From the NCBI GenBank assembly GCA_934747335.1, contig CAKVGS010000039.1, positions 1-16,085 of the forward strand: a stretch of DNA of 16,085 nt, read 5' to 3'. The notes under the pieces are model-generated. The model was not told where the DNA came from, did not search any database, and was given only the letters and a program-made list of their open reading frames with translations. Positions within the stretch are counted from its first letter, which is position 1. Each line of letters begins with the position of its first letter. The position numbers were made by a program, and so were the translations under genes. The stretch is from an uncultured Candidatus Melainabacteria bacterium. GTDB taxonomy: Bacteria > Cyanobacteriota > Vampirovibrionia > Gastranaerophilales > Gastranaerophilaceae. Shown piece by piece: positions 5,803 through 11,969 of the stretch.

Positions 5803-8082
5803 ATGGCTACAGATGTACAATTACAAAAGGCAGTTGCATATTGCATTAATAACGGTGCGACTGTAACAGAAAGTGCTAAAAAATTCGGAGTTGATAGAAA
5901 CAAACTATCAGAAATGCTTTCCGAAATGATGAACCCACAAGGTGGCGGCGCTCCACAAGACGTAGCAGAATTCTCAAAGAATTCAAAAGTAGCACATGCA
6001 ACAATTAGAGTTTACGGTCATTCTTACGAAATCGTCGGAGTTGCCGTTGGCAGTGAAAAAGGTGCAAGTGCAAGAATTTATGATGAAAACGGCATGGAAG
6101 TAAATCTTAATGATTTTAAACAAGCTTATAAGATTTCGTCATTTAATATTAATCCTGATACAGGTGAAATTTCTTTTGTCAAAGAAAAAGGCGCTCCTAA
6201 TATTGAAGGTGAACAAGTTAAAAATGGCAACACATTCTTTGACACATTGCGAAATCTTTGGGCAAGAGGCAAAGATAGAGTTAACGAAGGTACTGTTATT
6301 GTCGCTAACAGAAGAGAACTCGCAAGCGCTGGCAAAGCTGACGGTGCAGTTCAAGGTGCAGCAGACGGTACGGCAAAAGCAGGAGCTGCTGACGGAGTTA
6401 AAGGCGGCGAATTACAGCCTGATGTAAAACAAGCTTTGGCTCAATATGGTGTTGATACAAAAGATTACAAAAATATTGAAGCAGGTGTAAAAGAACAATA
6501 CGACAAAATGTCTGACGATAAGAAGGCTGAAGTTGCAGATGCAGCAAGAAAATTAAACAAAGCTGTTGAAGGTGGCGATCCTGACGCTATTCAAAAAGCA
6601 GTAGCTGATATTGCATCTCTATTCGTACCTGATGATATGCCTGGAATTAAAGTTGATAAAACCGTATTCTATGCTTGTTTAGCAGTTGCTGCGGTAGCTT
6701 TGGTTGCAGCAGCAGTTGAAGCGGGTGCCGGCACTGCTCTATCAGCTGCAGTTGATAAATTAGCAACAAGCGGCGTTGGTAAGCTTGCAATGGCAACATT
6801 TACGGCAGTTGGTATGGCAAGTTGCTCTCCGGAAGACACAGGTACAACTATTATTGATAATTCTGAAACAAAAATTTCTGTTGCAGCAAGCGTTACAACA
6901 AAAATTGATAACAATGCATTAGCAGAAGCTTATAACAAAGGCATTCAAGATTTGATGAATTTCTTGAAACCTTTCATGGAACAACTTGTTAACAACCAAA
7001 ACACGATGATGGACTTTGTTGCTCAAATTCTTGCAAAACTTGATAGTCAAGGCGTAAAACTCGACAACATCGAAGAACTAATCAAAAACTTCATGACTCA
7101 ATACGGCATTGATGCTAAGAACAAAGATGAATTGTTAGCAAAAATCTATACCGCAATCACAAATGCTGACGCAGCTACTCGAGAAGCATTAAGCGGTATC
7201 AGTGAAAAGATTGACCAAAACAATGAAAAAGCTGATGAAACGAATGCGTTATTAACTAAATTAATCGGTCTTGTTAATAAACTTGGAAAAGACGGAAAGG
7301 AACTTGGTTCTTATATTCTCCAAATGCTTAACAAAATCGGCTTGAGCATGAATGCTAACTTCTCTAAATTGTTAGAAGCAGTTGAAAGAGGCAATGTTTC
7401 TCTCGATGAGATTAAAGCTATGTTGGCTGAATTGAACAAACTGGTTGCAGATGGTAACAAACAAAATCAAGAACTTGGCGAAAAAATCCTTAATTACTTA
7501 GGTGCAATCGGTTTTGAAATGAATAGAAACTTCACTGCGGTACTTGAAGCAATCAACAAAGGTGTTGCAGGCACAGAATCTCTAAGAGACTTGTTAGAAA
7601 AAATCCTTGACAATCAAGATAAAAATACTAAGGCGATTATTGAAGCTATCGGTAACATCAAGATTGACGGTGGAAACATTGATTTGTCAAGTATTGAAAA
7701 AATGTTAGCAGAACTTCTAAAACAATCACAGAAAAATGGTGATATCTTATCTAACATCGATGCTAAAACTGATGTTATCGCAACAACAACAAAATCTATA
7801 TTAGCTGCTCTTGAAAAAGAATTCGGCAAAAATGACGAAAGATACCAAAATGTTATGAACATTTTAACTGTGATAGCAAACAAAGAAGGAGCTAATGGCA
7901 ATGATGAAAAATTATTAGCAAAACTTGATGAAATTTTAGCAAAACTTGATGAGATTTTAGATGCTATTAAAAATCACAAAGTCGAAGTTGATGTAACAGG
8001 CAAAGTCACTTGTGAATGTAACTGCGGTGACAACGGTAAACATGAAGGCATTTTAGGTGACTTGAATAAGATTCTTGATTAA
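5803..8082 (+). CDS. Unknown 759-residue protein: HTH-like N-terminus, membrane core, repeated helical C-terminus
   Basis: Not a family I can name. Residues 5-42 form a helix-turn-helix-like unit (AVAYCINNGATVTESAKKFG, then DRNKLSEML). Residues 64-128 look like a small beta domain. An Ala/Gly/Asp linker (178-202) and helical stretch (205-275) follow. A hydrophobic segment (about 287-307) precedes a second one (327-341) that ends in VGMASC, looking like a lipoprotein signal with lipobox Cys341, but internal. Residues 365-725 are almost wholly helical, probably coiled coil. Two 35-residue repeats (496-530 and 553-587) share 17 positions, and the heptad LAKLDEI is duplicated (706-719). The tail carries CECNC (737-741). 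AAAGGAG 5 nt upstream supports the ATG. It is monocistronic, with its own strong terminator. It may be a membrane-tethered filament or scaffold; a role in DNA binding is unproven. Confidence 0.85.
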   Translation: MATDVQLQKAVAYCINNGATVTESAKKFGVDRNKLSEMLSEMMNPQGGGAPQDVAEFSKNSKVAHATIRVYGHSYEIVGVAVGSEKGASARIYDENGMEVNLNDFKQAYKISSFNINPDTGEISFVKEKGAPNIEGEQVKNGNTFFDTLRNLWARGKDRVNEGTVIVANRRELASAGKADGAVQGAADGTAKAGAADGVKGGELQPDVKQALAQYGVDTKDYKNIEAGVKEQYDKMSDDKKAEVADAARKLNKAVEGGDPDAIQKAVADIASLFVPDDMPGIKVDKTVFYACLAVAAVALVAAAVEAGAGTALSAAVDKLATSGVGKLAMATFTAVGMASCSPEDTGTTIIDNSETKISVAASVTTKIDNNALAEAYNKGIQDLMNFLKPFMEQLVNNQNTMMDFVAQILAKLDSQGVKLDNIEELIKNFMTQYGIDAKNKDELLAKIYTAITNADAATREALSGISEKIDQNNEKADETNALLTKLIGLVNKLGKDGKELGSYILQMLNKIGLSMNANFSKLLEAVERGNVSLDEIKAMLAELNKLVADGNKQNQELGEKILNYLGAIGFEMNRNFTAVLEAINKGVAGTESLRDLLEKILDNQDKNTKAIIEAIGNIKIDGGNIDLSSIEKMLAELLKQSQKNGDILSNIDAKTDVIATTTKSILAALEKEFGKNDERYQNVMNILTVIANKEGANGNDEKLLAKLDEILAKLDEILDAIKNHKVEVDVTGKVTCECNCGDNGKHEGILGDLNKILD

Positions 8083-8103
8083 GATTCTATATAAGTACAT
8101 ATC

Positions 8104-8138
8104 AAACCGACGGGGAATAAATTCCCCGTCGGTTTTTT
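8104..8138 (+). terminator. Strong Rho-independent terminator, possibly bidirectional
   Basis: A perfect 14-bp stem (8104-8117 with 8122-8135; core CCGACGGGGAA/TTCCCCGTCGG) with a TAAA loop runs into six T residues. It lies 22 nt after the stop of the 759-residue gene. The minus-strand dnaJ-type gene converges on it, ending 23 nt away. Its minus-strand T tract is shorter, so termination of dnaJ there would be weaker. Confidence 0.95.
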
Positions 8139-8160
8139 ATTTATATCAAGATGCTTTTCT

Positions 8161-9195
8161 TTAAGATAATTCTCTGATTTTTTTATACAAATCAACCACA
8201 TTCGATGACATGTTTTTAGGAACAACAATTTTTATTTTTGCCTTTAAATCGCCATAACCGTTTGTTTTCGGCAAGCCCATTTGCTTTAACCTCAAAGACT
8301 GACCGCTTGAAACTCCTGCCGGAATTTTGATATTAATTTTGCCATGTAATGTTTCAATTTCTTTAGAGCAACCTAAAACTGCATCAGGAGGTGTTATTTC
8401 GACTTCTTTTACCAAATTATCATCTTCAAATTCATATTCAGCATCTTTAAAATGTACAATCAAATATAAATCACCTTTTTGACCGTATTCATCGGTCTTT
8501 CCTTCGCCTTTAAGTCTTACTTTCTTACCTTCAGTTACACCTTTTGGCAATTTTACTTTTACTGTTTTTGGAGTCGAAATTATTCCTGTTCCACCACAAT
8601 GCGAACAATAACCACCGTGGCAATACGGACATTTATCCATATCGGTAAATGTTACAGATATTGGTTTACCGTCAAAAATTTCTTTTGCGGTCACATTAAG
8701 GTTTTTGGTTATATCCAAATCTTCGGTTTTAGGTTGTGTTTGAGAAGTTCTTCTTGCCCTTGATTGAGTACCGCCTCGTGCTGCTTGTGAAAAGTCAAAA
8801 CCACCAAAATTTGCACCTTGCGCTCCTGACATTCCGCCCATCATATCACCAAACAAAGATCCGAAGAAATCAGAAAATCCGCTTCCGCCAAAATCAAAGC
8901 TTTGAGCACCTCCACCTTGATTAAAGTTGAAACTGAAATTTTCAAATCCTGGAGGTGGAGTATAATCCGCACCGCCTTGCCAGTTTGAGCCCAAACTATC
9001 ATATCTTTGTCGTTTTGCTTTATCAGACAAAACCTCATAAGCTTCATTTATGTCTTTAAATTTTTGTTCAGCCTCTTTTGTCTTATTTACATCTGGGTGA
9101 TATTTTCTAGCAAGTTTTCTATAAGCTGATTTTATTGCAGAAGAATCTGCATCACGGCTTACACCCAATATTTCATAATAATCTTTGTATTTCAT
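8161..9195 (-). CDS. dnaJ: DnaJ-type Hsp40 co-chaperone with shortened zinc finger
   Basis: Stimulates DnaK ATPase and delivers unfolded substrates; cytoplasmic. 344 residues. The J domain (1-68) has the essential HPD at 33-35. A long Gly/Phe-rich linker (about 73-145, with repeated GGFDF- and DFFGSLFGD-type segments) leads to two substrate-binding beta domains (about 157-335). Classical DnaJ carries four CxxCxGxG repeats. Here only Cys189-Cys192 and Cys197-Cys200 remain in a 12-residue knot (CPYC, four residues, CSHC), followed by GGTG, so one zinc ion at most. It is thus between type I DnaJ and the zinc-free CbpA type. AAAGGA 6 nt upstream supports the start. No dnaK or grpE is adjacent; the gene is transcribed alone and divergently from the export ATPase. 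Confidence 0.93.
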   Translation of the reverse strand: MKYKDYYEILGVSRDADSSAIKSAYRKLARKYHPDVNKTKEAEQKFKDINEAYEVLSDKAKRQRYDSLGSNWQGGADYTPPPGFENFSFNFNQGGGAQSFDFGGSGFSDFFGSLFGDMMGGMSGAQGANFGGFDFSQAARGGTQSRARRTSQTQPKTEDLDITKNLNVTAKEIFDGKPISVTFTDMDKCPYCHGGYCSHCGGTGIISTPKTVKVKLPKGVTEGKKVRLKGEGKTDEYGQKGDLYLIVHFKDAEYEFEDDNLVKEVEITPPDAVLGCSKEIETLHGKINIKIPAGVSSGQSLRLKQMGLPKTNGYGDLKAKIKIVVPKNMSSNVVDLYKKIRELS

Positions 9196-9301
9196 ATTTA
9201 GTCCTTTACTATATATCTAAATATTAATACAAAAATGTATAAAATTTTGGAAAGTTAATCTTTTTTTAATAGTATGATATTCTTTTCTTTCTCTTTTTAT
9301 C

Positions 9302-9340
9302 AAATGAACGACAATCGCGGCGCGAGCGTCGTTCATTTTT
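9302..9340 (+). repeat. Hairpin with T tail in divergent spacer
   Basis: AAATGAACGAC (9302-9312) pairs with GTCGTTCATTT (9328-9338), enclosing TCGC/GCGA across small internal loops. TTTTTA follows, the form of a terminator. No plus-strand gene precedes it, since this is the 5' side of the dnaJ-type gene. It may be an orphan terminator of an unseen short RNA or one more dispersed palindrome. Confidence 0.55.
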
Positions 9341-9427
9341 AGTTTTGACTCAATGTTTGCAATATAACTACATTGATGCAATTAAATTTTTATTGTACAG
9401 ACTAATAAATAATAGTTAATAAAAAGC

Positions 9428-9531
9428 TGGATTGCTTCAGGCTAATCGCCTTCGCAATGACGGCACGCTTGGAAGTCTAACACCAAGTCATTGCGAGGAA
9501 CAGCTATTATTTATTGTGACGAAGCAATCCA
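9428..9531. repeat. Palindromic repeat with TGGATTGCTTC ends
   Basis: Perfect 11-bp terminal inverted repeats TGGATTGCTTC (9428-9438) and GAAGCAATCCA (9521-9531) enclose a second pair, TCGCAATGAC (9452-9461) and GTCATTGCGA (9487-9496), and an inner CTTGG/CCAAG. Palindromes with GTCATTGCGAGG and GAAGCAATCC cores are, from general knowledge, dispersed in many unrelated bacterial genomes. No coding potential is seen; it is presumably a non-autonomous element. Confidence 0.8.
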
Positions 9532-9580
9532 ATTTTTTAAAAGGTATATATGCTTTTTCAAAATTATCTCAGACAGTAGT

Positions 9581-9669
9581 GCTCTCTTTGAGAGAGGGTT
9601 AAAAATCAAGTTGAGAGCCAATTTTTAAATTTTAGGCTCGAAACTTAGATTTTCGGGTGAGGGTTCGAA
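9581..9669 (+). repeat. Composite palindromic repeat, copy B
   Basis: Starts with the hairpin GCTCTCTTTGAGAGAGGGTT. It continues with an inner palindrome: AAAATCAAGTTGAGAGCC (9602-9619) against GGCTCGAAACTTAGATTTT (9635-9653). It ends GGGTGAGGGTTCG. The order and sequence mirror copy A at 5595-5678 in reverse orientation. The outer parts alone match the element in ilvC. Confidence 0.75.
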
Positions 9670-9751
9670 CAGAAGGCAATTAAAAAAAATTAGATAAATC
9701 AATCCAAAACAACTGGTTACTATTCTCAAAAATTATGATAAAATATTAAAT

Positions 9752-11098
9752 ATGAATGGTGTTAATCAAGAATACTTAGATGAGATTAAACAAAAAGTCC
9801 ACAATAAAATAGAAAATGTCGATTTATATCAATACAAAGGCAGCGTTTCTAAGTTGTTAGGTTTAACGGTGGAAGTTAAGTTACCTGGACTTAAAATAGG
9901 GGATTTATGCTATATTGAAGCTGCAAATGGTGAAAAAAAACCTGCAGAAGTTGTAGCATTCAAAGGTGACGCCGCGCAATTACTTTTGCTTTATGACGGA
10001 GCAGGAATCGGTCAAGGCAGCCTTGTTACAACAACAGGCGGACCAATCATCATCCCTGTCGGGGACTTTTTACTGGGAAGACTCATTAATCCTATGGGAG
10101 AACCTATCGATGGCAAACCTTTAGATATTGAAGGCGCTGTTTGGCGTCCTTCTGACGGCCCGCCTCCGGGACCTTTTGAACGTCCTATTATTACGGAAAT
10201 GTTCTCAACAGGCGTAAGAGCGATAGATTCTTGTTTAACTTTCGGTTGCGGACAACGTATGGGCTTATTCGCAGGTTCAGGTGTTGGTAAAAGTACGCTT
10301 CTTGGTATGATTGCAAGAAATTCCGATGCGGATGTTAACGTTGTAGCACTAATCGGAGAACGTGGAAGAGAAGTTAAAGAGTTTGTAGAAGATGCACTTG
10401 GTCCTGAAGGCATGAAAAAATCAGTTCTTGTATGTTCGACAGGTGACCAACCACCTTTAATCAGGCAAAAATGCCTTTTGACAGCAACTGCGGTTTGTGA
10501 ATATTTCAGAGATCAAGGCAAAAAAGTTTTCTTAATGACAGATACTGTAACGCGTTGTGCGATGGCAGGACGTGAAGTTGGTTTGTCAATTGGCGAACCT
10601 CCAACAATGAAAGGTTATCCGCCATCAATTTTCTCTTGGCTTCAAAAAGTTTTGGAAAGAGCAGGTAATAGTCCAAAAGGTTCTATTACAGCTTTTTATA
10701 CGGTATTGATGGAAGGTGACGATATTAATGACCCTATCGTAGATACAGTGCGTGGTATTACAGACGGTCACATTTTCTTATCAAGAAAAGTTGCCGAAGC
10801 AAACCACTATCCTGCAATTGACGTTTTAGGGAGTATTTCCAGACTTATGTCAGCAATCGCATCAAAAGAACATAAAGAAGCTGCAGGAAAATTGCGTAAA
10901 ATCATGGCAATGTATCGTGAAAACAAGGACTTGATTGATGTAGGTATGTATCAACCGGGCTCTAATCCAAAACTGGATATTGCAATTGAGATGATGCCAA
11001 AGATTAATGCATTTTTACAACAAAGAACAACCGATAGCGTTAATATGCAAAATACAATCGATACGTTGATTGAAATGATGTCAGGCGTAGATGTTTAA
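9752..11098 (+). CDS. fliI: FliI/SctN-family export ATPase
   Basis: ATPase of the flagellar or type III secretion export apparatus, working as a cytoplasmic hexamer at the membrane gate. 448 residues, typical length. The N-terminal beta-barrel (about 25-100) leads to the F1-like core: Walker A GSGVGKST (175-182), IGERGREV with catalytic Glu203 (201-208), Walker B VFLMTDTVTR (259-268), the family signature GREVGLSIGEPPTMKGYPPS (273-292) and SRLMSAIA (363-370). The GEPP...GYPPS run marks the FliI/YscN branch and separates it from F1 beta and Rho. No other flagellar or secretion gene is in the window. No Shine-Dalgarno precedes the ATG; TTACTA and TAAAAT, 16 nt apart (9717-9744), would place transcription start almost at the ATG, suggesting a leaderless message. 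Flagellar versus injectisome use cannot be decided from this gene alone. Confidence 0.9.
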   Translation: MNGVNQEYLDEIKQKVHNKIENVDLYQYKGSVSKLLGLTVEVKLPGLKIGDLCYIEAANGEKKPAEVVAFKGDAAQLLLLYDGAGIGQGSLVTTTGGPIIIPVGDFLLGRLINPMGEPIDGKPLDIEGAVWRPSDGPPPGPFERPIITEMFSTGVRAIDSCLTFGCGQRMGLFAGSGVGKSTLLGMIARNSDADVNVVALIGERGREVKEFVEDALGPEGMKKSVLVCSTGDQPPLIRQKCLLTATAVCEYFRDQGKKVFLMTDTVTRCAMAGREVGLSIGEPPTMKGYPPSIFSWLQKVLERAGNSPKGSITAFYTVLMEGDDINDPIVDTVRGITDGHIFLSRKVAEANHYPAIDVLGSISRLMSAIASKEHKEAAGKLRKIMAMYRENKDLIDVGMYQPGSNPKLDIAIEMMPKINAFLQQRTTDSVNMQNTIDTLIEMMSGVDV

Positions 11099-11105
11099 AA
11101 TGTAG

Positions 11106-11175
11106 GGTGCAAATTTTTGCACCATTAACTATATAAAAAAAACCACTCGGTGTGTGTTCGAGTGGGTTTTGTTTT
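11106..11175 (+). terminator. Tandem hairpins ending the export ATPase gene
   Basis: A first perfect hairpin, GGTGCAAA/TTTGCACC (11106-11123), starts 8 nt after the stop. A second, CCACTCG (11143-11149) with CGAGTGG (11159-11165), is extended by A/T pairs and runs into TTTTGTTTT. The second has the form of a Rho-independent terminator. The first resembles a dispersed short palindrome. Confidence 0.75.
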
Positions 11176-11465
11176 CTGCATCCTAATGGTCTTTTTTAGT
11201 GTTTATTATCTAGGAGTTTATATGATTTTTGGGGTTTATATATTTTTTGCTATTTAGTGTTTCGGCTACACTTAAAGTGTGTAATTATATTATTGCACAT
11301 AAGAATTTAAAGTCAAGCATATTGTTTAATTTCTTTCATAAGACTCTTTCATTGTTTCAAAGTACGCGCATAGTCTTGTTTTTAGCCCTTTACAAAACTT
11401 AACAATTCCGTTTTTTCAAGCTTAAATAATAATTGTACTTAATACGCTTATTAAAAATAACATGC
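11176..11465. other. Gene-free AT-rich spacer between convergent genes
   Basis: No frame with a ribosome site is seen. It contains the 13-mer TTTTTGCTATTTA (11244-11256) followed by TTTCGGCTACAC. That combination loosely resembles 364-384 in the left-edge spacer, where TGCTATT is again followed by TTTCGGCTATCC. Nothing else is recognised. Confidence 0.4.
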
Positions 11466-11502
11466 GCATAAAAAATCTACTCTTCTAAAAAGAGTAGATT
11501 TT
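11466..11502 (-). terminator. Rho-independent terminator of the 12-cysteine gene
   Basis: A perfect 13-bp stem (11472-11484 with 11490-11502; AAAATCTACTCTT/AAGAGTAGATTTT) has a 5-nt loop. On the minus strand it runs into TTTTTTATG. It lies 25 nt beyond the stop codon of the minus-strand gene at 11528. Confidence 0.9.
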
Positions 11503-11527
11503 GTTACATAACATTCTTCTATTTATC

Positions 11528-11842
11528 TTATTTATTCATCTCTTGTAATCTATCACAAGGGTCACACGGTTTTTGTTGTGGAATTGTCTTTTGACAAGGA
11601 TTACAAGGTTCTTTCTTCACGCAAGGTGCAGCTGCGCCGGTTGGGCATGGCGTTTCCATTTTTTGACATGGGTCACATTTTTTAACCTTTTTACAACCGC
11701 AATCAGCTTTTTTCTTTTCACATTTTGGACAATGTCCCCAATAAGCAGGGTTTAAACTTGACCATTCAAAAGCATTTGCGCTTTGAGAACCAATGATAGA
11801 TACAAGACCTAAAACGGCTAATACAGATAATGTTTTTTTCAT
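11528..11842 (-). CDS. Small secreted cysteine-rich protein with CDPC/CNPC repeats
   Basis: 104 residues. A clear Sec signal peptide (MKKTLSVLAVLGLVSIIGSQ, then SANA) should be cut after Ala24, leaving about 80 residues that start FEWSSLNPAYWGHCPKC. There are 12 cysteines: CPKC (38-41), CGC (48-50), CDPC (56-59), Cys66, Cys74, CNPC (80-83) and CDPC (93-96). The repeated CxPCQK units, many lysines and prolines and lack of other hydrophobic segments suggest a disulfide-bonded or metal-binding extracytoplasmic peptide. I do not recognise a characterised family. AAAGGAG 6 nt upstream supports the start. It lies 113 nt downstream of ilvC in the same direction and has its own terminator. Confidence 0.85.
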   Translation of the reverse strand: MKKTLSVLAVLGLVSIIGSQSANAFEWSSLNPAYWGHCPKCEKKKADCGCKKVKKCDPCQKMETPCPTGAAAPCVKKEPCNPCQKTIPQQKPCDPCDRLQEMNK

Positions 11843-11930
11843 CTCTTACTCCTTTTTCTAATAATTTGAACTGTATTTTAAATACATAATTATTGTAAGA
11901 AATTAGAAACGAATTACCATAAGCCACAAG

Positions 11931-11969
11931 GACAAAGAAATTATAGCCGAATAGACTAATTTCTTGTCT
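11931..11969 (-). other. Hairpin across the ilvC stop codon
   Basis: GACAAAGAAATTA (11931-11943) and TAATTTCTTGTC (11957-11968) pair over 12 bp with one bulged A, spanning the ilvC stop codon (11956-11958). No T run follows on the minus strand, so it is not a standard terminator. It could stabilise the ilvC 3' end or slow read-through towards the cysteine-rich gene. Confidence 0.45.

Noticed and set aside
5444..5866. 140-residue plus-strand open frame across the palindromic repeats
   Set aside because: It is the translation of the repeats (SPLKGEA and SPLRGEA peptides), has no ribosome site, and its end overlaps the well-supported 759-residue gene in another frame.
10012..10413. 133-residue minus-strand frame opposite the export ATPase
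   Set aside because: Shadow of the conserved ATPase core; low-complexity Ser/Pro composition without a start signal.
11106..11123. Riboswitch or regulatory RNA after the export ATPase
   Set aside because: It is a simple 8-bp hairpin right after a stop codon next to a terminator, with no gene downstream on that strand.
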